Notes: generated by a model from the letters alone, not told the origin. A DNA stretch of 64,000 bases from Providencia vermicola (GCF_010748935.1 NZ_CP048796.1:933001-997000), one strand, 5' to 3'. Counted from the stretch's first letter, positions 8,474 through 19,516 are shown. Made by a program: numbers and translations.

Positions 8474-11400
8474 ATGTCATACTTATATACTAAAACAGAA
8501 AAAATAATATCAGAATTGTGGGAAGAATTAGAGGTAGCGAATAATGATAGAGAAAACAACTTTTTTGCCAGCGGTGGTGATTCAATTTCACTCATCAGAT
8601 TAAGCATTCTCATAAAAGAGAGATTTGGTGTTGATGTTGGAATTAGTGAGTTATTACAGTATCCATTATTGCATGAAATGGCTAATTATATAGATTCACA
8701 GATAAAAACAATTATACCCGAATGTCATAAGCAAATATTCAATAAAGATTCTGTAATACCATTAAGCTCATCACAAAGAGGTATTTGGTACCAAATGGAA
8801 TTAGATTCAGAGAAAGAAAATAAACATTTTAATATTCCATTAGTGTTTAGAGTTTTAGGAAGAGTAGACATCACTAGATTGAACTATAGCTTTAAAGAAA
8901 TAATTAAAAGGCATAGAGTAATAAACTCATCTATTAGCGATACTAATGGCTATCCAGGTATCGTACTGAAAGAGAATGAGATAAAAATAAGCGTTATTGA
9001 TGTTTCCGAACTTAGCAATAATGAAAAAGAAGAAAAGTTCAGTGAAATAAAATTCAAAGAACAAAATAAAGTCATAGACATAAAATCTGGTCCTCTATTT
9101 TTTGTATCAATAATAAAGTATTCTGAAGAACTTTATTATATGTTTATAACAAGCCATCATATGATATTTGATGGTGTTTCATATGATATTTTATTAAAAG
9201 AATTAATTGAGATTTATCAAGGAAATCAATTAGAAGATCTAAAGTTAGATTATTTAGACTATGCTATCTGGGAAAATAGTGATGAATATCAATCTTACTT
9301 AGAGGATGGATTAACTTACTGGCAGTTAAGACTAGATAGCTTTAGGCCAATGGAGTTACCATATAAATATATAACATCATCAACTGAAAAAGATAATTCA
9401 TCACTATTTTTTGACTTAACGGCTGAGCAAGTGAGTGAATTAAACGTGTTAGCTAGAAAGCATAACACAACATTATATACAGTATTTGTAGTCGCATTGC
9501 AGATTGTTTTAAATGAATTTAAAACAACAGGTGATATCGCTTTTGGTACCTATGTTTCTAATCGTCATTTAGCTGAATTTAACAGTGTCATTGGTAACTT
9601 TGTAAATCCTTTATTATTAAGATTTGATTATAATGAAGAACACACTATCTCTAATGCGTTAATAGCAACTCATGAACAAATAACACAGGACTTTATCAGA
9701 CAACATATTCCATTTGAATCAATAGTGAAAAAAATGAATCCTGACAGAAAAAAAGGTGAACACTCACTATTTGAGTTTACTTTTATTTATAATAATTCTA
9801 TTTTTGAAGGTAAATATGAAAATGAATACTTATCAATTGAGTCTTGTAACCATCAACTTGAAGAGCTTGAAACGAATAGAACAGATATCGAGTTTTGGGT
9901 AAGGCCCAACTTAAAATCTGGAGGCTTTCAGTGTGAATTAAATATACAGGTTAATAAAGTTAATAAACGATTTTCAAAAATACTCTTAGAGAGTATAAAT
10001 CATATTTTAATTAATTTTATAGAGCAACACAGTGACACTACTTTAAATGAGTTAGCACTTTTTCCTAGCTCATATGAATATTCTGAATTACATAGTTCTG
10101 CCTATGAATTTAATAACTATCCATTAACTCAGTTAATTAGAGATAATGCAAGTAAAAGCCCCAACAAGATAGCTATTGTTGATGGTGATATCGAGTATAG
10201 TTACGCTTACCTTGAGGAGAAAAGTAATTGTATTGCGAGAGGTTTAAATGAATTGAAATCTACGCCTTCTCCTATCATTGGTGTACTTTTACCTTATGGG
10301 ATAGATTTGGTCATCAGTTGTTTATCGATATTAAAATGTGGTGGTATTATATTTTTATTAGATATTAATGAATCGTCGGAGAGAATTGAAAGTATATTAG
10401 ATGAATCTGAGTGTAAATTTATTATTACCAACAGTGATTTATTAGACGATATTAATAATGATACGCCTTGCTTATTAATCAATGAGTTGCTTTCAAATTG
10501 TAATAGAAATGCAGAAGAAGCCTTTAATATTAAAGAAACATTGGTTACATATATGATACATACATCAGGCTCTTCAGGTAACGCTAAATTATTATTAAAC
10601 AAACGATATGGTTTGCTTAATAGAATATATTGGTTTAATGAACTTAACCCATTTTATGATGATGATAAGTTTTTATTGAAAACATCGGTTAGTTTCGTTG
10701 ATTTTTATGCTGAACTCTTTTTGCCTTTAGTCTTGGGGAGAATTCTATATATTGCTAATGATGATATAAGAAGACACCCAGAAGATTTAATTGCTTATAT
10801 CATTAAGAATAACATTAATAATATTACATTAACGCCGTCAGTTATTTTGGAAATGTATAGAGTACTGCAAGAAAACAATATTTATATAATGGCAATAAGG
10901 AAACTTATTTCTAGTGGTGAAGTACTTAGCTTAAATGTTGTAAATAAAATTAAAAAATACATTCCTAAAGCTAAGGTTTTTAATATATACGGTTCTTCAG
11001 AAATGAGTGCCGATTTAACCTGCTATAATGTTATTGAGAATGAAAAAAATGAAATTATTCCGGCAGGTAAGCTTGTTTTTAATAGTAAAGCTATGATTGT
11101 TAATAAAAAAGAAAAGCCTATAGCTAAAGGGTTAGTTGGAGAATTGTGGGTAACAGGCAGTATTTTATGTGACGGATACTTAAAAGCTAATGCTAAACAA
11201 AGAGATAATTTTTTTTATAACAATGATGAGTTATGGTATAAAACGGGGGATTACGCATATTTGAATAGTAAAAATGAACTCGTTGTTATAGGCCGCAAAG
11301 ATGATAGGAAGAAAGTTCGTGGTATTTTGATTGATTTGAAAGAAATTGATCGTGTTCTATTATCATGTGATGGTGTTAGGCAATGTTTATCTTCAATAGT

Positions 11401-14400
11401 AACAGATTCTAACGATGAAAAAATATTAGCTGTTTTACTGGAATTATCAGATGGACGGGATAAAGAATATGTTTACGCTCAATTAAATAAAAAACTACCA
11501 AAAACACATATTCCTAGTTTAATGGTATCAATAAATAAAATTCCCACTTTACTAGGCGGCAAGATAGATAAAATAGCATGTACTACAATATTACAAGATT
11601 CACGTTACAAAAATGAGTTAACAGCAAAAGATATTATTCCTGAAACTCTAATAGAACAAGAATTAGAGCAGATATGGAAATCGCTATTAGGATTTGATGG
11701 CAGAATAAGTATAGATCAGAACTTTTTTAGATTAGGCGGTCATTCATTATTAGCAAGTAGATTGTTAAGTATTGTTAGAACAAAATTCAGTATAGATATA
11801 AATTTATCAGATATATTTGATTTTCCGACAATAAAAGGGATAGCAAGCTTAATATCTGAAAGCGAAAAGGATAGTGTCAATATCGATAAGATTCACTCTG
11901 AAAATAATCTATATGACTTATCATTTAATCAGCAAAGGCTATTCTACTTGCAAAGTATAGAACCTAAATCTATTAGCTATAATATGACTTTTTCATTAAC
12001 TATGATAGGTCATGTTGATTTATCAAAATTGACTTTCTCATTAAATGAGCTAATTAATAGGCACGATGCGTTGAGAAGTCGTTTTATTGAAGTTGTTGAT
12101 GATAAAGGTATTAGTGAATTTAAAGTTTTCGTTAATGACTCTGGATATATTTTTCCTATTTATAAAGTTGTAGGACAGCGTGATTTTGAGCAGGCAATAA
12201 AAGATGAACTGTATGAACAGCATCATATCCCTTTTGATTTATCACAATCACCATTAATGCGAGTCACGTTAATAGACACTAAACAGGAAAAAAGTGCAAT
12301 TGTCATTTGTATGCACCATATTATAGCAGATGGATGGTCTATCGCTATTTTGTTTAAGGAGCTAAGTGAGTTATATAATGGAAAAATCTTAAAATCATTA
12401 CCTTACCGTCATGTTGATTATGCTAATTGGTTAAATAATAGGATTGGCGAGGATAGTCGAAAATCAACTTTAAAAAAATTCTGGAAAAATTACCTTCAGA
12501 ATGATAAAGGCGGCAAGCTTTTTAATAAAGATATAAGTAGTGACCGTAATATCTCTAAAGTAGTTAGAAGACGTTGTTCATTAAATATTAATGAAATAAT
12601 AGATTCGAATTATAAAAATTTAAATATTGATCCTTATGATATTATACTGACGACTTTTGCTTGTGTACTGGCAGTCTGGAAAAACGTTAATCATTATTTT
12701 ATTGGTACGGTTTCCGCTGGGCGACACCTACATTCAGAAAGCGAAAATATTCTTGGTTTTTTAGCTAATACTATTCCAGTTAAAATTGATATAGATCCGA
12801 ATCTAGGATTTAATGAGATATTATTATCTTTAGTCTCTGAAAGAAGAAACTTATTAAAGTATCAAGATCTACCTTTTGATGAAATTGTGAATAGTGCAAG
12901 CACAAGAAAAATGGGAGATGGAATATCTTCTTTAATGCAAGTTATGTGTGTTCACCAAAATATAGATTATAGGGATTTAGATATACAAGGTGTTGATACT
13001 CATGTTGAAGCTTATTTAGGTGAAAGTGAAGCTAAGTTTGAATTGGTTTTACAAACAGCTCAGATAGATAGTCGCACTTTAGATATTCTTGTCGAATATA
13101 ATGATTCATTTTTTAAAGAATATGAAGTCGTTAAGCTAATTGATATGTTGTTAATGTTACTGAATAGCATTTCTAAAAATGAAAAATTGATAGATATTAA
13201 ATTAAATAAAAGAAATGCAGCATATCAAAAGACAGGGGATATTGATATACCTAAATGCTTTCCTAAAACATTACCGGAATTTCTCAAATTAACGGCTAAA
13301 AATCACTCAACAAATGGAATTACTATTATTGATGACTACGGCACGACTTTTATATCGTACAATGAATTATATGAAAAAAGTGTTCAGTTTGCTAAAAAAC
13401 TAAATAATTCAGGACTTAAAAGTGGTGATGTTATTATTTTAATACCTGAAAAATATAATGAATATTTTTGCTTATTGTGGGGAGCTATATTAGCTAGAAT
13501 TATTCCTATCACGGTTGCTAAACCACTTGATTTTGAAAGTGATGATAATTGCTATAAATTAATAGATGCTTGTAGACTATTTGATTACTCGCCGATAGTC
13601 ACTAATGGTGAATTGGTGAGTGAAATGACAACGCTATGCCAAAGACATAAGAAGATTAAATTTTTAAATATTCAGTTATCTGCTCAGAATAAAGATTTTA
13701 AATTAATAGAACCATTACCTGAAGATACAGCATTCTATCAACTGACGTCTGGGAGCACCGGAAAATCTAAAGCGATTAATCAACGTCATGAAGCGTTAGC
13801 TTCATACGTATTTTTAAGTGGCCATGCTCGTGACTACAATGAGAAGAATATTTTATTAAACTGGCTACCAATGGATCATATCGGTCCTCTTTGGTTATAT
13901 CATATGAGAGCCGTTTGCGTTGGTAGCAACCAAATCCATATCTCAACGCCACTAATCCTAGAGAAACCATTGTTATGGTTAGAATTGATATCAAAATATC
14001 AAGTGACTCATAGCTGGGCACCGAATTTTGCATATAAGCTCGTTATAAATGAGATGAATAAATCTTTTGATTCTAATTTATCTATTGATCTTTCTAGTTT
14101 GAAGGAGCTAGTCACTGGGGGGGAAATGGTTTCTGGGCTAACACTGAAAAGTTTTAGTCAATTGCTTAAGCCATTGGGATTAAATTCAGGTGTGTTAACT
14201 CCAAGCTTCGGGATGGCTGAAAGTTGTACATGTATTACGTATGGACATGAAGATGATCCTGAAATATCAATTAACTGTCTCAATTTTAATGAGCAGAATA
14301 GTATTCAGGCTGGCTCAAGCTTATTTACATCTTTGGGAAAGGTCATTCCGGGTGTAGAAATAAGAATTGTTGATGATACAAATAGTGTATTAGAGGAATT

Positions 14401-16360
14401 TCAGGTAGGCCATTACCAAATCAGAGGCCCAAATGTGACGAATGGTTATTATAAGCAGAAAGATTTAAACAACTCTGTATTTACTGAAGATGGTTGGTTT
14501 GATAGCGGTGATAATGGCTTTATTGCAAACGGTAATTTGTATCTTGTTGGGCGAACAAAAGAAATGTTAATAGCTAATGGTAAAAATTATTTTTGCCATG
14601 AGATTGAAGAACAGTTGGAACAAATAAAAGGAATTGAAAGTACTTATATTGCAGCATTTAGCATAAAAAAAGATGATCAAGAAGAGATAGTTGTCTGTTA
14701 TGTTCCTAATGGCCGAGTGGCAGTAGATATCATTAATACTGAAATCTCACAGTTATTATTTAAGAGTATAGGATTATATATCAACAAAATTATACCTCTT
14801 CAGAAGTGTTTCTTTCTGAAAACAACAAGTGGAAAGATTCAAAGAGCCAAAATGGCTCAAAAATGTGTTGATGGCGAGCTAACAGCAATTACTCAATCTA
14901 ATTCTGATAGGCTAAATCTAATTAATTTAGATTGGGTTGTCACTGAGCATACAGAAAATCTACAAAATATGAAATGGTTATCGGTAGGTGATGCTATTGA
15001 TACACATAAAAATATTAAGAATATACCTTTGAGTGAATTGCAAAAATCATTAGAAACGAATAGTTATAACGGTATTATATTTGGAAGAACTATATGTGAA
15101 AATGAAGGTGACTTACTTGAATTTATTGATTTAATTATTAATGAAAATACACTAAAAGATATCACTCTATGTTGTGTTACTGATAACGAGCAAATGGCAG
15201 GGTTAATCTACGGTTTATTAACGAGTATATCGTCTGAGAGTTCACTAAAACATAATATTGTAATACAAAAAAAATCTTCATTAGATTTAATTTTTCCTAA
15301 AAACTTAGATTCTGGTTGGTATAAGCAAAGTCATCAATATCAGTTAGAAAAGTTAACTGATATTAATATTGGGAATATCAAAAACATATCAAATATAAAA
15401 AATACTGAACCTGATGATTATGTGGTAATCACAGGCGCAGGTGGCGCTATTGCTCAGTTAATTATAAAAAAGATAATGCCTCTGTATAAGAATATAATCC
15501 TTATCGGCAGAAGTGATGAACCTGAGTACGTAATTAAGAATAGAGATAAATTAACTTGGATTAAAACAGATTGTAGTGATTTGAAAAGTTTAATAGTAAC
15601 ATTTAAATCTTTTTTACATAAAAAGCCACCTAAATATGTATATCACTTAGCCGGTATTTTTGAACCTTCTTTTTTAAAAGAGATTTCTGTAGAAAAGCTT
15701 AATAAAGCAAGAATACCTAAGGTATTTGCAATAGAAAATCTACGCAAAACAATGTCTATTTTGTATCCCACGTCTTGTAAAAATATACAGTTTAAACTTT
15801 TTGGCTCAGTGGCGGTATTCAAAAGTTCTCCAATGCTAGGACCTTATATTGCTGCTAATAGCGAGTTATTAGGGTATGCCCAAGATAAAAGAAATAATGG
15901 TTATTCTATGTCATGGATTGGTTGGAGTGCTTGGGAAGGGATAGGAATGGGGAAAGGACAAGATAGAGACCTTTTACATGAAATAGGTCTACAGTTAGTT
16001 GATAAAACAGAGGGAATTAATGTATTAATGTCAATTAAAGATCAAAATAAAGATTTTTTAATTGGCATAAGTAATAGATCTAGTTTAGAAGAGGTAGCCA
16101 TTAGTCCTTCAGTTAATGAAGAGAGAAGTATCGACAATACTTTGGCTAGTTTAATAAAGTCTATTCTATCTATAGATGATGTTAACTTTAATGATAATTT
16201 CTTTGAGTTGGGGCTAACCTCAATCGATCTAACAAGACTTCATCGCTCTATAAATAACACTCTTAATATCAATATTAGCTTAGTTGATATATTACAGTTT
16301 TCAACTCTCCGTAAACTTTCAACGCATATTATCCAATTAATAGCTGAAAATGATGAATAA
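8474..16360 (+). CDS. Hybrid NRPS, T-C-A-T-C-acyl ligase-KR-T
   Basis: 2628 residues from the ATG at 8474, chosen because AAAGGGG precedes it at proper spacing; an in-frame GTG at 8447 has no such site. In order: carrier (GGDS near 36); condensation domain with HHMIFDGVS near 228; adenylation domain about 556-1060 with YGSSEMSADLTCY, hand-read code V-D-A-T-I-S-I-A-D-K as in beta-alanine-type domains; carrier (LGGHS near 1089); condensation domain with HHIIADGWS near 1281; an AMP-ligase domain about 1593-2140 with TSGSTGKSK and the PNFAY segment typical of fatty-acyl-AMP ligase relatives; a ketoreductase about 2150-2535 with GAGGAIA, FGSVAVF and the Tyr-x3-Asn pair YIAAN; and a final carrier (GLTSID near 2582). 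The ligase-KR-carrier tail resembles modules that activate a keto acid and reduce it to a hydroxy acid, but its substrate cannot be read. The gene lies 45 bases from the previous NRPS. Confidence 0.92.
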   Translation: MSYLYTKTEKIISELWEELEVANNDRENNFFASGGDSISLIRLSILIKERFGVDVGISELLQYPLLHEMANYIDSQIKTIIPECHKQIFNKDSVIPLSSSQRGIWYQMELDSEKENKHFNIPLVFRVLGRVDITRLNYSFKEIIKRHRVINSSISDTNGYPGIVLKENEIKISVIDVSELSNNEKEEKFSEIKFKEQNKVIDIKSGPLFFVSIIKYSEELYYMFITSHHMIFDGVSYDILLKELIEIYQGNQLEDLKLDYLDYAIWENSDEYQSYLEDGLTYWQLRLDSFRPMELPYKYITSSTEKDNSSLFFDLTAEQVSELNVLARKHNTTLYTVFVVALQIVLNEFKTTGDIAFGTYVSNRHLAEFNSVIGNFVNPLLLRFDYNEEHTISNALIATHEQITQDFIRQHIPFESIVKKMNPDRKKGEHSLFEFTFIYNNSIFEGKYENEYLSIESCNHQLEELETNRTDIEFWVRPNLKSGGFQCELNIQVNKVNKRFSKILLESINHILINFIEQHSDTTLNELALFPSSYEYSELHSSAYEFNNYPLTQLIRDNASKSPNKIAIVDGDIEYSYAYLEEKSNCIARGLNELKSTPSPIIGVLLPYGIDLVISCLSILKCGGIIFLLDINESSERIESILDESECKFIITNSDLLDDINNDTPCLLINELLSNCNRNAEEAFNIKETLVTYMIHTSGSSGNAKLLLNKRYGLLNRIYWFNELNPFYDDDKFLLKTSVSFVDFYAELFLPLVLGRILYIANDDIRRHPEDLIAYIIKNNINNITLTPSVILEMYRVLQENNIYIMAIRKLISSGEVLSLNVVNKIKKYIPKAKVFNIYGSSEMSADLTCYNVIENEKNEIIPAGKLVFNSKAMIVNKKEKPIAKGLVGELWVTGSILCDGYLKANAKQRDNFFYNNDELWYKTGDYAYLNSKNELVVIGRKDDRKKVRGILIDLKEIDRVLLSCDGVRQCLSSIVTDSNDEKILAVLLELSDGRDKEYVYAQLNKKLPKTHIPSLMVSINKIPTLLGGKIDKIACTTILQDSRYKNELTAKDIIPETLIEQELEQIWKSLLGFDGRISIDQNFFRLGGHSLLASRLLSIVRTKFSIDINLSDIFDFPTIKGIASLISESEKDSVNIDKIHSENNLYDLSFNQQRLFYLQSIEPKSISYNMTFSLTMIGHVDLSKLTFSLNELINRHDALRSRFIEVVDDKGISEFKVFVNDSGYIFPIYKVVGQRDFEQAIKDELYEQHHIPFDLSQSPLMRVTLIDTKQEKSAIVICMHHIIADGWSIAILFKELSELYNGKILKSLPYRHVDYANWLNNRIGEDSRKSTLKKFWKNYLQNDKGGKLFNKDISSDRNISKVVRRRCSLNINEIIDSNYKNLNIDPYDIILTTFACVLAVWKNVNHYFIGTVSAGRHLHSESENILGFLANTIPVKIDIDPNLGFNEILLSLVSERRNLLKYQDLPFDEIVNSASTRKMGDGISSLMQVMCVHQNIDYRDLDIQGVDTHVEAYLGESEAKFELVLQTAQIDSRTLDILVEYNDSFFKEYEVVKLIDMLLMLLNSISKNEKLIDIKLNKRNAAYQKTGDIDIPKCFPKTLPEFLKLTAKNHSTNGITIIDDYGTTFISYNELYEKSVQFAKKLNNSGLKSGDVIILIPEKYNEYFCLLWGAILARIIPITVAKPLDFESDDNCYKLIDACRLFDYSPIVTNGELVSEMTTLCQRHKKIKFLNIQLSAQNKDFKLIEPLPEDTAFYQLTSGSTGKSKAINQRHEALASYVFLSGHARDYNEKNILLNWLPMDHIGPLWLYHMRAVCVGSNQIHISTPLILEKPLLWLELISKYQVTHSWAPNFAYKLVINEMNKSFDSNLSIDLSSLKELVTGGEMVSGLTLKSFSQLLKPLGLNSGVLTPSFGMAESCTCITYGHEDDPEISINCLNFNEQNSIQAGSSLFTSLGKVIPGVEIRIVDDTNSVLEEFQVGHYQIRGPNVTNGYYKQKDLNNSVFTEDGWFDSGDNGFIANGNLYLVGRTKEMLIANGKNYFCHEIEEQLEQIKGIESTYIAAFSIKKDDQEEIVVCYVPNGRVAVDIINTEISQLLFKSIGLYINKIIPLQKCFFLKTTSGKIQRAKMAQKCVDGELTAITQSNSDRLNLINLDWVVTEHTENLQNMKWLSVGDAIDTHKNIKNIPLSELQKSLETNSYNGIIFGRTICENEGDLLEFIDLIINENTLKDITLCCVTDNEQMAGLIYGLLTSISSESSLKHNIVIQKKSSLDLIFPKNLDSGWYKQSHQYQLEKLTDINIGNIKNISNIKNTEPDDYVVITGAGGAIAQLIIKKIMPLYKNIILIGRSDEPEYVIKNRDKLTWIKTDCSDLKSLIVTFKSFLHKKPPKYVYHLAGIFEPSFLKEISVEKLNKARIPKVFAIENLRKTMSILYPTSCKNIQFKLFGSVAVFKSSPMLGPYIAANSELLGYAQDKRNNGYSMSWIGWSAWEGIGMGKGQDRDLLHEIGLQLVDKTEGINVLMSIKDQNKDFLIGISNRSSLEEVAISPSVNEERSIDNTLASLIKSILSIDDVNFNDNFFELGLTSIDLTRLHRSINNTLNINISLVDILQFSTLRKLSTHIIQLIAENDE

Positions 16361-16445
16361 ATAAATATTGTTTAAGTTAATACATGATTAATTTAAATGA
16401 TAATGCAATGAATCGTTTATGCGTAATAATTATTGAGGAAAAAAG

Positions 16446-19400
16446 ATGAAATATAGCAGCAATGATATTGCGATAGTTTCAATGGCAGGGAGATACCCAA
16501 ATAATATTAAGGTTCCTGAGCTGTGGGAGCTTCTACTTAATGGTGGCACTACTATATCTGATATCGCTATCGAAGAGTTAGAGAAATCAGAACATGCTGA
16601 TGTATGCCACGATATAAGTTACGTCGCAAAATGTGGAATGCTACATGAAAAAGACATGTTTGATGCTGACTTATTCAAAATGAATAGATTAGAAGCAATG
16701 TTAACAGATCCACAGCAGCGCTTATTTATGACGTGCTGTTTAGAAGCATTAGATTTAGCTGGGCTGCCACATCCTACAGAGTCAGGATTTAAAACGGGCG
16801 TCTTTGCTACAAGCACGATCAATACATATTTAATTCTGAATATCTTTAAGTCTAACGAGTTTCTGAGTCGAGATAAAATGCAAATTTTGTTGGCAAACGA
16901 AAAAGATTTTATATCTTCTAGGGTCGCTTACAAATTAAACCTAACTGGTCCTGCTATCACAATTCAGTCTGCATGTTCTAGCTCTTTAGTCGCAATACAT
17001 GAAGCGTGTGGCTATTTAAGAAGGGGAGAAATCGATTTTGCACTTGCCGGGGGAGCATCGCTCCCCACGGTGAGCAAGACGGGGTATCTATTTACACCCG
17101 GTGGAGCTGTATCTTCTGATGGTCAATGCAAAGTCTTTGATGAAAAGGCAGATGGCACAATATTTACCGATGGCGTTGGGGTGATTACCTTATGCCGTTT
17201 ATCGGATGCTATCGCACATGGATTTAATATTTATGCGGTTATTAAAGGAAGTGCGATAAATAATAATGGCAACGATAGCTTGAATATAGCAGCTCCAAGC
17301 ATACATGGACAATCCGAGGTGATCAAAGCTGCTTTTAAAGCCGCTAAAGTTAACCCAGATGATATTGATTTTATTGAAGCGCATGGCACAGGAACATATC
17401 TTGGTGACCCTATTGAGGTTAAAGCGTTAAGTACGGCTTTTGCTACAACGAAAAGGCAGTATTGTGCTTTAGGCTCCATAAAATCAAATGTAGGGCATAC
17501 GGATACAACAAGTGGGGTTACGGGGATAATTAAAGCGGCTTTAGCGATAAAAAATAGAATATTACCGGCGACTATAAATTATACTAAAGCTAATCCTCAG
17601 CTGGATATAGCCAATACCCCATTCTTTATTTGTGATAATAATTACCAGTTTAAAGCAGAAAAAGAAATTTTATATGGAGGAGTTAGCTCTTTTGGTTTTG
17701 GGGGAACGAATGCACATGCTATTTTAGCTTCAGCACCAAAGGATTACCTTCCAAATGAGTTAGTTATATCTAAGACAAAATGCAAACATAAATTGCTGTT
17801 ATGGTCAGACCGTAGTGAAAGCGCATTAAGGGAATACGTCAACAAAACGATAAACTCTTTTAAGAGGTATAATGATAGTGAGCTCAATGCAATAGCGTAT
17901 ACATTAGGGCTATGCCGACATGAATATGCTTATCGAACATATGCAGTCACAGACTCAATACAAGCGACTCATTATGCCCCTGAAATGACATACCATAGAA
18001 AAGCGCTTGAAAAAAATAAGGTTGTATTTTTGTTTCCTGGACAAGGCACTGATTTTGTTGATGTATACACAACATTATATGAGGAGAATGAATTATTTAG
18101 GAATAATGTTGATACGCTTAGCCAGAAGTTTGAACCTTATTTGGGGGAAGATATTCGTAAGATCCTATTTCCAAGCGAGGATATAAGAGATGAAGCTTTG
18201 GAGAAAAGTATTCAAACTAAATGGGCTCAGCCAGCACTGTTTATTATTTCAACAAGTTTAAGTCAGGTTCTGCAATCTTATGAGATAACTCCTGATTATC
18301 TGATGGGGCACAGTTTAGGTGAGCTATCAGCTGCGTATATTGCGGGAGCCTTTAATGAGGATGATGCTGTCAAATGTATTGCCACTAGGGCGTTATTAAT
18401 GAATGACACCCCCGAAGGAATGATGCTGGTCATATTTTCTAATCATGAAATCTTTCATATCTTCCCAGAAGAAATCAAAAATAAGTTAGATATTGCAGCT
18501 ATTAATAGTCCAACACAATTTGTGATCTCAGGTAAAGCTGATGATATTAATATGGCGATAAGCTATTTGAATGAGCTTGAAATAAAAAGTAAACCGTTAG
18601 ATGTCAAAAAAGGCTTTCATAGCAAATTAATGAATAACATTATCGATAAGTGGAAAGAATATTTATTACAAGTGAACTTCAAGAAAATGACTATTCCTGT
18701 AGTATCAAATTTGACAGGTGAAATACTAACAAAGAATACATTAACTAATAGTGAATATTGGATAAAACATTTAAGAGAAACTGTTCATTTTTCAGATGGT
18801 ATCAATAGCTTAACACAACATATATTAGAGAGGGAATGTGCTCCTATATTTATTGATTTATCAGCTAAGAACACTTTAACGGCTATTTCATTGATGAATA
18901 ACAAAGATATTTATACTGTTTCAGTATCGAATAGGGGCCATGGTGTTGAGCAAAAAAATATTTTAAATGCCCTTGGGGAAATATGGTCATTGGGGGGCAA
19001 TGTGAATTTTTCGGATTTCATTCCAAAGAGTTATGTCGTAGAGCTACCTGTCGCTAATTTAGATTCTAAAAGTTATTGGATTGTTCCTGATAATACAGAA
19101 ATAGAACCGCAGCCCGCCAATTCGAGTAATAATAAATCAAAATTAATAAAATCAAGGGATGAGCTCGAAGAACTATCGCTAATGATCTGGAGAAAAGTCA
19201 TTATAAATAATGACATTACTAAACAAGATGATTTTTTCTTATTAGGAGGCGATTCCCTCCAAGCATTAGAAATAACACGAGAGTATAAAAATCATGGTGT
19301 AATAGTAAACTTATCAGACATATTATCTTACTCTAACATAAAAGATTTAGTTGAGCATATTTATTTAAGTAAAGAAAAAAATGAAAAAGAACAGGAGCAG

Positions 19401-19472
19401 GATAAAGATATAAAAGATGTTATTGATGCTGATGATATGTCAAATATATTTAAGCAGCTAAATTTAGACTGA
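16446..19472 (+). CDS. Type I polyketide synthase module, KS-AT-ACP
   Basis: 1008 residues. The ketosynthase (1 to about 430) has all three catalytic residues: Cys177 in SACSSSLV, His313 in EAHGTGTYLGDP and His351 in SNVGHTD. The acyltransferase (about 530-830) has FPGQGTD and the active serine in GHSLGE (about 623). Its specificity loop reads KGFHS near 722-726, closer to the malonyl-type xAFH than to the methylmalonyl YASH. A carrier domain follows (LGGDS near 936). There is no reductive, dehydratase or methyl-transfer domain, so the beta-keto group should survive unless acted on elsewhere. It would extend the chain on the last carrier of the preceding NRPS by one malonyl unit and pass it to the terminal NRPS. 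GAGG lies before the ATG. Confidence 0.93.
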   Translation: MKYSSNDIAIVSMAGRYPNNIKVPELWELLLNGGTTISDIAIEELEKSEHADVCHDISYVAKCGMLHEKDMFDADLFKMNRLEAMLTDPQQRLFMTCCLEALDLAGLPHPTESGFKTGVFATSTINTYLILNIFKSNEFLSRDKMQILLANEKDFISSRVAYKLNLTGPAITIQSACSSSLVAIHEACGYLRRGEIDFALAGGASLPTVSKTGYLFTPGGAVSSDGQCKVFDEKADGTIFTDGVGVITLCRLSDAIAHGFNIYAVIKGSAINNNGNDSLNIAAPSIHGQSEVIKAAFKAAKVNPDDIDFIEAHGTGTYLGDPIEVKALSTAFATTKRQYCALGSIKSNVGHTDTTSGVTGIIKAALAIKNRILPATINYTKANPQLDIANTPFFICDNNYQFKAEKEILYGGVSSFGFGGTNAHAILASAPKDYLPNELVISKTKCKHKLLLWSDRSESALREYVNKTINSFKRYNDSELNAIAYTLGLCRHEYAYRTYAVTDSIQATHYAPEMTYHRKALEKNKVVFLFPGQGTDFVDVYTTLYEENELFRNNVDTLSQKFEPYLGEDIRKILFPSEDIRDEALEKSIQTKWAQPALFIISTSLSQVLQSYEITPDYLMGHSLGELSAAYIAGAFNEDDAVKCIATRALLMNDTPEGMMLVIFSNHEIFHIFPEEIKNKLDIAAINSPTQFVISGKADDINMAISYLNELEIKSKPLDVKKGFHSKLMNNIIDKWKEYLLQVNFKKMTIPVVSNLTGEILTKNTLTNSEYWIKHLRETVHFSDGINSLTQHILERECAPIFIDLSAKNTLTAISLMNNKDIYTVSVSNRGHGVEQKNILNALGEIWSLGGNVNFSDFIPKSYVVELPVANLDSKSYWIVPDNTEIEPQPANSSNNKSKLIKSRDELEELSLMIWRKVIINNDITKQDDFFLLGGDSLQALEITREYKNHGVIVNLSDILSYSNIKDLVEHIYLSKEKNEKEQEQDKDIKDVIDADDMSNIFKQLNLD

Positions 19473-19516
19473 TGCTGTTTTATAGTATGAATATTCTATT
19501 TTATATAAGGTAAATA

